A stretch of DNA of 56,577 nt from a virus (IMGVR_UViG_3300027759_000111:1-56577), one strand, 5' to 3'; numbered from the stretch's first letter, positions 16,325-25,753 are shown. The notes: a model not told the origin generated them from the letters alone. A program made the numbers and translations.

Positions 16325-17905
16325 TTAATATCGTAAAATCACTATACCATTAGCCTGTACACTTCCAGCACCAGATCTAGCAGCACCACCTGAATTTCCA
16401 GGAGTTGTATCACTACCGGCTGTTAAAGTTGCAGAATTTACAGTCGTTGGTTTATAATAAGCTGAACCTCCGCCTCCGCCGCCCATATCATATGGTTCTG
16501 CGTATGCACCTGCACCTCCACCCCAATAACCACCACCTCCACCTGCACCATAAGCACCGTTTCCATCTCCACCTCTTAATTCAGATCCGCCTTGTGCAGG
16601 ACTTCCGCTTCCTCCTGCATTTTGTGTTCCAGGTTGTCCTCTATAACCTGAATTGTATGAATTTCCACTTTGTCCACTGCTTCCTCCTCCAGCTCCACCA
16701 TTTGTACTTCCTGGAGATCTATTTGCACCACCACCTCCACCGCCTCCAGCAATTAAAAGTGAACGAGCGTGAGTACCAGATTGTGGTTCAGAACCTGAAA
16801 ATACAGTTCCAGATCCTTGAAAAAATCCTGATAATCCTCCTCCTGAACCTGGTCCCCAAGTATTGTGAGCTCTTCCGCCTCCTCCATATTTTCTACTATC
16901 ATTGTTAGCTTGGCCAGCTTGACCTACAACTACAGTGTAAGCAGCTCCTGGTGTAACAGTAACCGTGCCTGTTGCATAACCACCAGCGCCGGCATTTCCT
17001 CCTCCAGACCATCCTGAAATATTGCCATTACCTCCTCCTGCTCCCCACATTTCTATAGCAACAGCATTAACTCCTGCTGGCGCAGTAAAAGCTTGATCTG
17101 AACCGGTATAAGTATATGTTGTTGTAACAGGAGCATTTACTGTAATACTAAATGATCTTGTAACACTTGCATTTGCTGTTGCAGCTCTAACTGTAAATGT
17201 TGATGTAGTATTTGAAGCAACGGCCGAAGCTGTGCCTGTAATTGCAGCTGTAGATGCGTTTAAAGATAATCCTGTTGGTAAAGCACCTGATGTAATTGAA
17301 TATGTAATAGTATCACTTTCATTATCTGATGCAGCAGCAGAAGAAAGAGTATATGCTGATCTAGCAGCATCACCTATTGTTCCTAATGATCCAGAAGCTG
17401 TATTAAAAAATGGACTAGTATCAACCGATATACAAGAATCTAATACGCCACTTAAACCTGAAGCATTAGTTACTCTAACGCTATATGGTTCATTTGCATT
17501 TACAAAAGAACTATATGGTACAGTAATTGTAAGAGATGTTACACTGTTAAATGTAGTTGTAGAAGGAGATATATTACTTCCTGAAGTTGCTAATAATAAA
17601 ACAACTGATGAAGATGTAAATAAAGTACCAGTTATAACAATTGAAGCATTTCCCGCTAAAGAACTATCTATAAATGCTGAAGTTAAAGGACCTGCACCAT
17701 TTATATTAACTGTAAGAACAGAAGGAGGACTGTCAATAGGTTTCCAGGTGGTACCTGTATAATACTCCATCAACTGTGTAGTACTATTGAATCTTAAACG
17801 TGCAGCTTCATTAACTCTATCACCTGTCGAACCACCAGACACTTTAATTCCAGCTAAGCCAGAAAATACTGTGTTTTTATTTTTAAAATCTGTTATATCT
17901 GCCAT
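16325..17905 (-). CDS. Tail fibre / adhesin with Ig-like region and glycine-rich tip
   Basis: A 526-residue protein. The N-terminal 60 residues are of phage-fibre type (ARLRFNSTTQLMEYYTGTTW). Residues about 75-160 form an Ig/IPT-like beta region, followed by a cadherin/putative-Ig repeat (TYSITSGALPTGLSLNASTA). From about residue 265 (TYTYTGSDQAFTAPAGVNAV) to the end it is extremely glycine-rich with many GGGG runs, ending SVQANGIVILRY. Glycine-rich loops mediate host recognition in T4-like adhesins such as gp38. The last part resembles the protein at 53273-54160, which carries the same kind of tip. Confidence 0.75.
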   Translation of the reverse strand: MADITDFKNKNTVFSGLAGIKVSGGSTGDRVNEAARLRFNSTTQLMEYYTGTTWKPIDSPPSVLTVNINGAGPLTSAFIDSSLAGNASIVITGTLFTSSSVVLLLATSGSNISPSTTTFNSVTSLTITVPYSSFVNANEPYSVRVTNASGLSGVLDSCISVDTSPFFNTASGSLGTIGDAARSAYTLSSAAASDNESDTITYSITSGALPTGLSLNASTAAITGTASAVASNTTSTFTVRAATANASVTRSFSITVNAPVTTTYTYTGSDQAFTAPAGVNAVAIEMWGAGGGNGNISGWSGGGNAGAGGYATGTVTVTPGAAYTVVVGQAGQANNDSRKYGGGGRAHNTWGPGSGGGLSGFFQGSGTVFSGSEPQSGTHARSLLIAGGGGGGGANRSPGSTNGGAGGGSSGQSGNSYNSGYRGQPGTQNAGGSGSPAQGGSELRGGDGNGAYGAGGGGGYWGGGAGAYAEPYDMGGGGGGSAYYKPTTVNSATLTAGSDTTPGNSGGAARSGAGSVQANGIVILRY

Positions 17906-17927
17906 TATTCTCTCTCTCTTATAATAC

Positions 17928-17935
17928 TATTTATA
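17928..17935 (-). promoter_or_regulatory. Late promoter TATAAATA for the glycine-rich fibre
   Basis: An exact minus-strand element 22 bases upstream of the 17905 ATG. The leader would hold the purine-rich AAGAGAGAGAGAAT. Confidence 0.6.
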
Positions 17936-20900
17936 TTAATTTTCTATTAATCTCCAACCATAAGTTGATCCTGTATATACTATACCAATACCTGAATTTT
18001 GTTGAGATACTACTAAATTTTCGGTTAAGCCCATTATTTTATTACCAGCTCTTCCTATTGTTAAATTATTTGTATTAAAAGTTCCTGCTAAATCTAAAAA
18101 TCTTACTTGATCTCCTATTTGAGGAGAAACAGGTAAATTAATTGTACAAGCCGCTGAATTAGTATTTACAAAAATTCTATCATTTGACGCAGCAGTAAAT
18201 GTAGAAGAACCATCTGCTGTTACTGTTGACCAAGGATTACCACCACCTAGTCCTGTCCATTGAGTTCCATTATAACCTTCCCAAGTTGTTAAAGATGTAT
18301 TGTATCTTAGACCTCCCGTATATAATCCAAAACCAGCAGTAGGTCTTTCAGCAGTTGTACCAGTTGGTGGAACAAATATACCTGTTCCCATATTATCTCT
18401 TTGTATGTAACCAACAACAGCGTTTTCTGTAGGAACGGCCGTGTTTGAATTGCCTGACATAGATTCGTCTGAAGAAAATTCATTAATAGTAGCACCTAAC
18501 TGAGCGCCAATAGAACCTAATTGTAATTCAGTTAATCCTGAAAGGTCAAAAGCATCAGCATTTAAAGTTGCAATACCAGTTGCCTGTTGAATACGGAATA
18601 AATCTCCAACTCTAAAATCTCCACCTTGATCTGAAGATGTCCAGTAAACTCTACCGCCTGTATTAAATTCTATTTCATCTGCTTGGTCGGCCGGTTGTAA
18701 AGGTTCATTCGGATAATTTGTATCTACAAAACCTCCTGTACCAATATCTAAGAAATCGTGACCAGTAAATCTACAGTTAGAATATTTACGAGTAAATGTA
18801 ACAGTAGTTCCATCAGGCACAGCATCTAAAGTTGAAAGTTCAGTTACTAAACGAACAGTTGCTTTTTGAGTGGCTGTGTCTTGATTTGTAAAGCCAGAAA
18901 CAATATAGTATTGTTCACCTACGCCAAATCTAACGTTATCTCCTATTTTAATATTATTAGTACTAGATAAAACTCCATTTGATGATTCTATTTCAATTAA
19001 GCTACCTGATTGTTTAGCACCGTTACCACTGATACCAGCAGCCGTGTTAGGTATAGCAAAAGTAAATGTACCAGCACTTAATCTTGTAACTCTAACTGTT
19101 TCACCTTGTGCAAAATTGCCTGTTGCAGGATCTAAATGTATTTTATTTGCTGAAATGTTTAATCTAAAAATTGTACCTGTAGCGCCTGAAGTGAGACCAA
19201 GCACAGTTTGACCTATTTGAAATTCTGAAGCACCAGCGCCTGATACTGTAAGTGGATTGTAATTGATTGTTCTACCTCTTGTAGTTACAGTAATAGGAAT
19301 TTCTGCCGCTAAGTTTCCTTCAGCAACAATACCTTGTTCTCCATAAGCAGAAGAACAGTTTAATCCTCGTAAGAATCCACCACCTGAAGTATAGAAAGAT
19401 TTTTGGCAATAATATGTAAACACAGAAACCATTTCACCTCGGCCTCCGTTTAATGCCCAAACTCCTAGACCATCGGAGTTAATTTGTGTAAAGTCGTTTG
19501 CAAGAATTGATCTATTACTTGTAGCAGAAGGATGTAATAAACCATCAACTTTAATACCTACAGCATTATCATTAAATGAAGTACAGTTTTGAATATATGG
19601 AGAAGTATTTGTAATTAATTCTTCAGGATCTAAAGATACTACAACAGCACCGTGGCCACCTGTGTAAGTAGCAGCACTGTGTGTTTGAAGGCCTGTAAAT
19701 CCTCTAAATGCAAAATATTCAACGTTAGCTCCATTAGCACATAAGAAAACATAACCAGCATTATTATTTTCTAAAGTTGTTACAGTTAAAACAATGTTAC
19801 CACCACCTCCAACATCTGTTGAATTTAATGTAATTGTATTACCTACGGCATAATCATAACCACCGTGCAGCACTGTAATAACTGGATTAGAAGAACCATC
19901 TTTTACTACTTTAAATCTAGCACCAGCTCCCGAACCTGATGTTGAAAGTTGTTTAACATACGTATATGTTCCCGCTGTTCCTCCGGTTCCTGATGTTCTT
20001 GTTACTGTTGCAATTGTAGTTGACGAACCTGTAGCTGGTCTAATTTCTGTTGATCTTAAACTATCTCCTCTTACTGTTACAAAAGGAGGAATACGCAAAG
20101 GCATTTGTTCTCTATAACTTCCATTTCTCACATATAAAACATCTCCAGCATTTACTGACTTAACTGTAAAAGTTATGTTTGTAGCTGGTGTTCCACCTAA
20201 TTGAGATAAACTAATTGTTATTGTATCTCCAGCTGCGTAATTTTTTCCACCGTTTGTAATATCAATTACAGGTGTGGTTGAACCGTCTATTGTAACTCTT
20301 GCTGTAAATCCTGATCCTGTTCCACCTGAACCAGTTACATCATAAGTTCCTGGGACACCTCCTGTGCCGCCTGAAATTGTAGAAGTATCAAAATCTGTTA
20401 TATCACCTCGACCAGTTTGTGTTAAACCATATTTAATTGTTTTAAAAGGTAATAATTCTGTTCCTGGATTTGAATCAGATCCATCATTAGATACGTATAA
20501 TACTTGTCTATTTGTAGGATTTTTCCAAACAGGATCTAAACCAGTTGAAACTAATTGTGAACCTGCAACACCAATAGGTAATCTAGCCGCAGCAGATGCA
20601 CTTCTTACAACAATATCTCCTCTATATTGTAATACAGCTTGACTATCACCTTGTGCTAACAAACTCCATTTAGCTGCATCAGTTCCTGGTGTTACGTTGT
20701 AAATATTATCTGCTATAGCTATGTATGAACTAGCTGTATACGATACTACATCTCCTCTAAAATATGTTAATATATTACTGTATGTTTGTCTGTAATTAAG
20801 ACCTTGAACAACTAAAGTCCATTTTGATGAGTGTGTATATGGACTTTGTCCAGCACCGGTATCTTGTGTACAAACAAATGCATATCCTCCAAATTGTAGA

Positions 20901-21628
20901 ACATCGCCAGTTTTATATGATGAAACGGCATCCCAAGTTCCTAATGCTCTAAATCCTGGAACAATTAAATCCCAATTTGCACTTGATGCTATAGGTGCTG
21001 GCTGTGCTGCCGCAACTTCTAAAGCAGCAACGTAAGCATATCCTCCATAAGTTACTACATCGCCTTTTTCATATGCTGTGGCCGCACTCCAAGTATCTTC
21101 CCATTGCAATCCTTCAGCGTAAGCAGCAAAATTACTTTCATTAAATGACGAAGCACTCGCTGATGATGTATGAGCAGTAGTACAAATATATAAACTACCT
21201 CCATATTTCACTACATCATTAACTTTATAATAAGTGCTTATAGCATATGCGCCTTTGTAATCTGTAGCATCAATATATAATTCAAAATTTGAAGCATTTA
21301 ATATTGCTGTTCCTGAAACGGCCGCAGCTGATGTGTGTTGAGTTGTGCAACGATATTGTCTAGCACCATATTTTACAACGTCATTTAATTTGTAATGTGT
21401 AGAGGCCGCATATGTGCCTTTAAAGAAAAGAGATTCAGCTTGTAATGACCATTTAACAGCAGATAAATCTGTATAAAATCCTGGACTTGTAGATTGAGAA
21501 GTATGGTTAACAATACAGACGTAAGTATTACCGCCGTATTTTACTACGTCATCAATAAGAAAACCTGTAGAGGTTGACCAGTCACCTCTCCATTTAAATT
21601 TAATCCTACCTAGTTTAAAATCTGCCAT
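17936..21628 (-). CDS. Long tail fibre with six carbohydrate-binding-like repeats and beta-helix
   Basis: A 1230-residue fibre. Residues about 8-330 contain six repeats of roughly 45-60 residues with the pattern Y-x-x-x-D-V-V-x-Y-G-G-x-x-Y-x-C (for example FLIDDVVKYGGNTYVC and HYKLNDVVKYGARQYRC), like carbohydrate-binding modules of the chitinase type 5/12. From about residue 370 a beta-helix region of DUF1565/pectate-lyase style begins (YVSNDGSDSNPG, PFKTIKYGL). The last 110 residues (WEGYNGTQWTGLGGGNPWS to TYGWRLIEN) are a terminal domain common in marine phage fibres. It is probably a host surface-glycan-binding fibre. A late promoter lies 23 bases upstream. Confidence 0.8.
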   Translation of the reverse strand: MADFKLGRIKFKWRGDWSTSTGFLIDDVVKYGGNTYVCIVNHTSQSTSPGFYTDLSAVKWSLQAESLFFKGTYAASTHYKLNDVVKYGARQYRCTTQHTSAAAVSGTAILNASNFELYIDATDYKGAYAISTYYKVNDVVKYGGSLYICTTAHTSSASASSFNESNFAAYAEGLQWEDTWSAATAYEKGDVVTYGGYAYVAALEVAAAQPAPIASSANWDLIVPGFRALGTWDAVSSYKTGDVLQFGGYAFVCTQDTGAGQSPYTHSSKWTLVVQGLNYRQTYSNILTYFRGDVVSYTASSYIAIADNIYNVTPGTDAAKWSLLAQGDSQAVLQYRGDIVVRSASAAARLPIGVAGSQLVSTGLDPVWKNPTNRQVLYVSNDGSDSNPGTELLPFKTIKYGLTQTGRGDITDFDTSTISGGTGGVPGTYDVTGSGGTGSGFTARVTIDGSTTPVIDITNGGKNYAAGDTITISLSQLGGTPATNITFTVKSVNAGDVLYVRNGSYREQMPLRIPPFVTVRGDSLRSTEIRPATGSSTTIATVTRTSGTGGTAGTYTYVKQLSTSGSGAGARFKVVKDGSSNPVITVLHGGYDYAVGNTITLNSTDVGGGGNIVLTVTTLENNNAGYVFLCANGANVEYFAFRGFTGLQTHSAATYTGGHGAVVVSLDPEELITNTSPYIQNCTSFNDNAVGIKVDGLLHPSATSNRSILANDFTQINSDGLGVWALNGGRGEMVSVFTYYCQKSFYTSGGGFLRGLNCSSAYGEQGIVAEGNLAAEIPITVTTRGRTINYNPLTVSGAGASEFQIGQTVLGLTSGATGTIFRLNISANKIHLDPATGNFAQGETVRVTRLSAGTFTFAIPNTAAGISGNGAKQSGSLIEIESSNGVLSSTNNIKIGDNVRFGVGEQYYIVSGFTNQDTATQKATVRLVTELSTLDAVPDGTTVTFTRKYSNCRFTGHDFLDIGTGGFVDTNYPNEPLQPADQADEIEFNTGGRVYWTSSDQGGDFRVGDLFRIQQATGIATLNADAFDLSGLTELQLGSIGAQLGATINEFSSDESMSGNSNTAVPTENAVVGYIQRDNMGTGIFVPPTGTTAERPTAGFGLYTGGLRYNTSLTTWEGYNGTQWTGLGGGNPWSTVTADGSSTFTAASNDRIFVNTNSAACTINLPVSPQIGDQVRFLDLAGTFNTNNLTIGRAGNKIMGLTENLVVSQQNSGIGIVYTGSTYGWRLIEN

Positions 21629-21651
21629 TGATGAACCTTATTTTATTCTAC

Positions 21652-21659
21652 TATTTATA
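21652..21659 (-). promoter_or_regulatory. Late promoter TATAAATA for the long fibre
   Basis: An exact minus-strand element in the 43-base gap before the 1230-residue fibre gene, with an AAGG ribosome binding site between it and the ATG. Confidence 0.6.
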
Positions 21660-21671
21660 ATCATTTTAACT

Positions 21672-22292
21672 TTAGCTTCTCCAACTTGTTGAATTTACTA
21701 CTTGTGTACTCTCAAAAGTACTGAAATCATCACTTGCTATACTCGTTAGAGATTTTACAAAATTCTCTCTTTTTACAAAATAACCATTACTATCAACAAA
21801 ATATGTGGCTTCACCATCTTCAAAGACATATTGATAATAAAAATCTGATGGATTCGCTTGAGTTGTTTTATCTATTTTACCTACAGCCACTTGTGAGCTA
21901 CTTTGTGGAGCAACTTTAAATGTAACAATAGGACTTGTGTAACTATATGTATTGTCTAATTCTTGTATATTACCATTAACAAAAACTGCAATTCTACTAC
22001 CATCTAATACAGGCGCTGATAATGTAAATGCAGTTGTAGAACCATTTCCTGTAAAAATTTCTGTTGCTCCAGCTTGTAATTTAATAGTATCTTCTACGTA
22101 ATTTTCGTTTGTTGGTAATTGTCTGTTACCGTTTTTATCTGTTGGATTACCAGCATCAAAATCTATTGAAACATTTTCATCTTTATTAATTTTTGTGTAA
22201 TATAACAATCCTTCGCTTGTACGTCTTAAAGCGTGAAACGTTTCCGTTGTTTGTGTTGAAGTTTCTGGTACTACGAATCCTAATTTAGCCAT
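21672..22292 (-). CDS. Virion structural protein, fibre-associated
   Basis: A 206-residue protein beginning MAKLGFVVPETSTQTTETFHAL. A central segment (GATEIFTGNGSTTAFTLSAPV and VFVNGNIQELDNTYSYTSPIV) is of the type found in many phage tail-fibre proteins, in which short beta repeats describe an attachment module. A C-terminal part (YQYVFEDGEATYFVDSNGYF) is not recognised. Its start overlaps the stop of the preceding small gene by one base, so the two are translationally coupled. Function is inferred from context. Confidence 0.65.
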   Translation of the reverse strand: MAKLGFVVPETSTQTTETFHALRRTSEGLLYYTKINKDENVSIDFDAGNPTDKNGNRQLPTNENYVEDTIKLQAGATEIFTGNGSTTAFTLSAPVLDGSRIAVFVNGNIQELDNTYSYTSPIVTFKVAPQSSSQVAVGKIDKTTQANPSDFYYQYVFEDGEATYFVDSNGYFVKRENFVKSLTSIASDDFSTFESTQVVNSTSWRS

Positions 22293-22639
22293 TAAGTAAT
22301 CTCCAATACACTAGCATAAGCTTCAACATCAGGTGAAGATGAATCATCATTGACAGCTGCTACCAATCTAATTTTATCGTTAGCTTCTAAATTTATTGGT
22401 TTATCCATTACTAAAGTGTTTTCTACAGGAATTTGTAAAGATTTTCCTATATGATAAAAAGTTGTACCACCATCTGTAGTAACTTTTACATCAACATTGG
22501 CCACGTTTGTAGCACTCTTATTTGAAATATACAATGCGTGAATAACGGCCGTTGTAGCAGATGGACAAGTGTATAAATTAGCACTTGCATTATCTGAAGT
22601 GATAACTGTCATACCTGCATTTTTAAATGTACTTGCCAT
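22292..22639 (-). CDS. Small virion-associated beta protein
   Basis: A 115-residue beta-rich protein (TVITSDNASANLYTCPSATTAVIHALYISNKSATNVANVDVKV). Proteins with this pattern, a short sandwich with an ALYISN strand, are common in tail modules of marine phages. No signal peptide or catalytic motif is seen. It lies in the fibre operon and is coupled to the next gene by a one-base stop-start overlap. A structural or decoration role is inferred. Confidence 0.6.
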   Translation of the reverse strand: MASTFKNAGMTVITSDNASANLYTCPSATTAVIHALYISNKSATNVANVDVKVTTDGGTTFYHIGKSLQIPVENTLVMDKPINLEANDKIRLVAAVNDDSSSPDVEAYASVLEIT

Positions 22640-22647
22640 TTTTTAAT

Positions 22648-23028
22648 TTATCCTCCGAAAACAATTGACAATGCTAATGCATCATCAACCATTGCCACTG
22701 TTCCGCTTTGATTTGGTAAAGTTATTGTTCTATCACTTGTAGGTTCAGCTACTACTAAACTTGTTTCAAAAGCGTTTTCAATACTACCTTCAAAAACTAA
22801 ATTTGATCCGTTCAATACAATATCATTTGTTGTTGAGTTACCACTATTTGTAGCTCCTTGAAGTGTAACTGCACCGGCACCTCCAACTTCTTTTACTATG
22901 TTACTAGAAGTTTTAGTGTAAAATTTACCGTCAGTTATATTGAGTGCTATTTCACCTACCTCTAATTGACCTGTTGTAGGTATTGAAGCTGCTACTTCTG
23001 AGCGTTTTGGTTTAAATACAGTTGGCAT
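22648..23028 (-). CDS. Short fibre protein with FEGS/DRTITLP module
   Basis: A 126-residue protein. The N-terminus (FKPKRSEVAASIPTTGQLEVGEIALNITDGKFYTK) is a typical phage fibre attachment motif. Residues about 77-112 (LVFEGSIENAFETSLVV, then PTSDRTITLPNQSGTV) match a module also present in the 466-residue fibre at 37373-38773. It is short for a fibre and ends soon after the module, so it may be an assembly subunit or a remnant of a longer fibre. Confidence 0.65.
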   Translation of the reverse strand: MPTVFKPKRSEVAASIPTTGQLEVGEIALNITDGKFYTKTSSNIVKEVGGAGAVTLQGATNSGNSTTNDIVLNGSNLVFEGSIENAFETSLVVAEPTSDRTITLPNQSGTVAMVDDALALSIVFGG

Positions 23029-23034
23029 AATAAA

Positions 23035-23175
23035 TTATTTTTTAAATATATTTTTTAATCTATCAATATAATTGTAATTTCTTCTATCTTCTTTTTTGCC
23101 TAAACTGTAACCAATCAAAAATGATCCGGCCATAACTGTAAGTATTGCGATTATGTGCCAAGCTAAAAATGCCAT
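23035..23175 (-). CDS. Small membrane protein (46 residues), holin-like candidate
   Basis: A short open frame encoding MAFLAWHIIAILTVMAGSF and on to a basic tail ending RLKNIFKK. Residues about 4-25 form one hydrophobic transmembrane segment, followed by GKKEDRRNYNYIDR. Its ATG overlaps the TAA of the upstream 564-residue fibre gene (TAATG), a strong sign of real, coupled translation, and it ends 6 bases before the next gene. One membrane span plus a basic C-terminus fits small holins, pinholins or spanin-like accessory proteins, but also anonymous phage membrane peptides. No endolysin gene is adjacent. Confidence 0.6.
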   Translation of the reverse strand: MAFLAWHIIAILTVMAGSFLIGYSLGKKEDRRNYNYIDRLKNIFKK

Positions 23176-24869
23176 TAATATGTTCCTCCGTCTATTGTTG
23201 TTATTGCTACTGAACCACTTGTAACTAAAAAGTTTGCAGTAGGGAAAAAAGCAACTCCAGCATTTGAAGCTGTTGCTAATTCTCCTGATATTGTTATTCT
23301 ATTTTGTGATACTGTTGTGTTAATTCCTTCGCCTGCTAAAAATTCTAAAGTATCTTCTAAAAAAACTTGTCCTAATGTAGAAGATTCATCCGCTAATCTT
23401 ATAAATGGATTTGCAAGTTTGCTTCTTGTAATAGAACCTGCTAACATAGCATTTGTAATACCTAATGCTTTTACTCTTAGAGCATCACTGTTAACTTCTA
23501 TTGAACTGCCATCAACTGCAACATTTAAAGTGTTGCCTGTTTTTGTTAAAGCATCACCTGCTGTAATTTGTCCAGCACCTGAAAATTGTCCTACTGTTAA
23601 TGAAGTTGTACCAATTGTAGGTGTACCTTCGTGTGTGAATACATAACCATTATCAGCATTATCTGTACCTTGTTCTACAAATACAAAAGCACCACCTGTT
23701 AATTCAGCAGCAGTGTCGGCATCAACTGATCTTGTCCATACTGTTGATGATGTTCTTACGTAAATACCGTTTTGACTTTGTGTAGTTTGGTTCTTAACTA
23801 AAATTCTATCACCATTTGTTAAAGTTACACCGTCGAGTGTTGTAACAGCAGAACCAAAAGTTAATGTAGCACCTACACCTGCTGTACCGTTAGCATATGT
23901 AGCACTTAAATTTACTGTTGTAGCCGCAACGACTGAATTTTTAACATCTAAACCTTGTGATGTTGCGTCAACATATTCTTTTGTTGCAAGTGAGTCAGTA
24001 GTAAATCCTGCACGGTCTTTATAACCTGATGGAACTTTAACTGTTCCTGTACCGTTTGGTGATAATGTTAAATCACCATTACTGTTTGTTGTTGAAATTG
24101 TATTCGCATCAACTCTAATATTATCAACATCTAATTGTGTTAATCCTGCAACGGCCGTTGTTGTAGAACCTAAAGTAAGTGTAGAACTTCCTAATGTGAT
24201 TGTAGAATTTGCTAATTTTACATTTGTAACACCAGCATCTGTTAATTGTGTTGTGCCAATTGAACTGTTACCAATTGAAAATGCTACTTGGTTATTTGTA
24301 ACAGCAGTTACAACTTGTGTGTTACCTTGAAAATCTAAAGTTTCATTTGTATTAAATGTATCTGAACCTGTATCGCCTGTAATTGTAAAACTAGAATAGA
24401 TAGTATCAAAAGATAAAACACCAGAACCGTCTGTTTTTAAAAACTGGCCGGCAGTTCCATCATCTGGTGGTAAAGTTAATGTGTAACTTGCGGCTAAAGT
24501 ATTCGGAGCTTTAATTATAATACTATCAGTACCGTTATTAGTACCTTCATTTAATTTAATTCCGCCACCAACTGTTGTACTATTTCCTACAATAATTTCA
24601 TCTACTGCTTTATTTGCATCAACGATAATAGCTGAACTAGCAGTTAAAACTCCTGGCTGATGATCTAAAGCGTTTGTAAAATACTTACCGCCAATGACTT
24701 CTTGCGTTGTCGCATCGCCGTTACCATCAACTGGCCCAACACCAATAAAGAGTTTATCTCCTAATGTGTTATAAGCACCTGCAGCGTATGAATACGAAAG
24801 CTCTCCGATTTTGGCTGTAGCTGGTTTACCTAAACCACTGGACGTTTTTATTTTAATTATAGTTGCCAT
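23175..24869 (-). CDS. Tail fibre protein, proximal type
   Basis: A 564-residue fibre protein. The N-terminus (MATIIKIKTSSGLGKPATAKIGELSYSY) is the standard marine T4-like fibre start. The middle has IKAPNTLAASYTLTLP, IGTTQLTDAGVTNVKLAN and short repeats of TLGSST type, then a section around LATKEYVDATSQGLDVKNSV with NGDRILVKNQTTQSQNGIYV, which is a widespread fibre domain. The C-terminal part contains DTLEFLAGEGINTTVSQNRITI. It probably forms trimers along the fibre shaft. Confidence 0.8.
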   Translation of the reverse strand: MATIIKIKTSSGLGKPATAKIGELSYSYAAGAYNTLGDKLFIGVGPVDGNGDATTQEVIGGKYFTNALDHQPGVLTASSAIIVDANKAVDEIIVGNSTTVGGGIKLNEGTNNGTDSIIIKAPNTLAASYTLTLPPDDGTAGQFLKTDGSGVLSFDTIYSSFTITGDTGSDTFNTNETLDFQGNTQVVTAVTNNQVAFSIGNSSIGTTQLTDAGVTNVKLANSTITLGSSTLTLGSTTTAVAGLTQLDVDNIRVDANTISTTNSNGDLTLSPNGTGTVKVPSGYKDRAGFTTDSLATKEYVDATSQGLDVKNSVVAATTVNLSATYANGTAGVGATLTFGSAVTTLDGVTLTNGDRILVKNQTTQSQNGIYVRTSSTVWTRSVDADTAAELTGGAFVFVEQGTDNADNGYVFTHEGTPTIGTTSLTVGQFSGAGQITAGDALTKTGNTLNVAVDGSSIEVNSDALRVKALGITNAMLAGSITRSKLANPFIRLADESSTLGQVFLEDTLEFLAGEGINTTVSQNRITISGELATASNAGVAFFPTANFLVTSGSVAITTIDGGTY

Positions 24870-24872
24870 TTA

Positions 24873-25127
24873 TTAATATTCTCCACCGTTAAGTGTTAAA
24901 TTTCCTGTCGTTGTAATGATGTTTGTTCTTGTAACAAACTTTTGATCGCTTGATCTATATTGTAATAAAGAGCCGTCAATTAAGCCTTCAGTTGTTGTAT
25001 CTACATCGCCTAATAATTTTAATTGTAATGAGCTGTTTTGTAATGTGGCACCAGATGGTATCGTTACAGATACTTTTTGGGGTCCAGCAGATGTAGGTGA
25101 ACTGATCCTAGCAGTTATGTTAGCCAT
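24873..25127 (-). CDS. Small fibre-associated protein
   Basis: An 84-residue protein, beta-rich with an N-terminal MANITARISSPTSAGPQKVSVTIPSG and LKLLGDVDTTTEGLIDGSLLQYRSSDQKF. The GDVDTT-x-x-GLIDGSLLQY pattern is seen in fibre and baseplate attachment proteins of T4-like marine phages. It lies 3 bases from the following fibre gene and has its own late promoter. The specific role is unknown. Confidence 0.6.
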   Translation of the reverse strand: MANITARISSPTSAGPQKVSVTIPSGATLQNSSLQLKLLGDVDTTTEGLIDGSLLQYRSSDQKFVTRTNIITTTGNLTLNGGEY

Positions 25128-25148
25128 TCAAATCTCTCTTTTTACTTA

Positions 25149-25156
25149 TATTTATA
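25149..25156 (-). promoter_or_regulatory. Late promoter TATAAATA for the proximal fibre operon
   Basis: An exact minus-strand element 21 bases before the 25127 ATG; the leader includes AAAAGAGAGATTTG as weak ribosome binding site. Confidence 0.6.
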
Positions 25157-25184
25157 TTAATTTTAATCTATAATAAAGAATAAT

Positions 25185-25523
25185 TTAAACACTTACTTCA
25201 GGTCTAACGGTAATAATTCCTTCTAAAACTCTTGTAACTGAACCATTACTAGAGGTAATTTCAACGTCATAGACGTATCTTTCTGCGTCCAGAGCGGTTG
25301 TTTGATTGGCCGTTAAAGAAATAGTCAAAACACCAGTTGTTCTGTCCGTAGCAAAAGCAGTAGTCATTGCTGTTCTTGTTCTTGTAGATGAATAACCTTT
25401 GGCTAGTTTTGCACTGGCTGTATAACCAGTCAAATCAAATACGTTTCCGTTTATGTCTTTTACGGTTATATCTGATGTAAATGTTGCGCCTTGGTCTATT
25501 GATAGGTTTGCTACAGCTGCCAT
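25185..25523 (-). CDS. Virion structural protein, beta-sandwich type
   Basis: A 112-residue protein. The start MAAVANLSIDQGATFTSDITVKDINGNVFDLTGYTASAKLAK is the hallmark of a small phage tail beta-sandwich domain (DQG-T-F at the N-terminus and D-L-T-G-Y-T in the middle) found next to fibre and baseplate genes. The C-terminus (YVYDVEITSSNGSVTRVLEGIITVRPEV) completes the sandwich. No catalytic residues are apparent. Its ATG abuts the stop of the preceding 69-residue gene. Confidence 0.7.
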   Translation of the reverse strand: MAAVANLSIDQGATFTSDITVKDINGNVFDLTGYTASAKLAKGYSSTRTRTAMTTAFATDRTTGVLTISLTANQTTALDAERYVYDVEITSSNGSVTRVLEGIITVRPEVSV

Positions 25524-25733
25524 TTATTTTGTTTCTTTAGTTTCCTTAACCTCTATACCTAATTCTTCTATAATTCTATTGTTATAGTATTCAGTTAAAA
25601 CGTCTATTTTCTCAATTTCAATAAGCAATCTTGTCTTATTGTTTTGTATTTCTTGTCTTGCTATGATGTAGTTTTTCAATTTATCACTGAACTTAGTTTC
25701 ATCATATTCTTTACCATTAATTGTAATCGCCAT
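25524..25733 (-). CDS. Small coiled-coil protein
   Basis: A 69-residue, highly charged protein starting MAITINGKEYDETKFSDKLKNY and continuing as one long helix to EVKETKETK. I chose the ATG at 25733 because AAGGAGTG lies 6 bases before it; an in-frame GTG at 25739 is less likely because it falls inside that ribosome binding site. Short helical proteins of this build (KEYDETKFSD...) sit next to fibre genes in marine T4-like phages. The function is unknown. Confidence 0.65.
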   Translation of the reverse strand: MAITINGKEYDETKFSDKLKNYIIARQEIQNNKTRLLIEIEKIDVLTEYYNNRIIEELGIEVKETKETK

Positions 25734-25753
25734 ATTCACTCCTTGTTATACTA

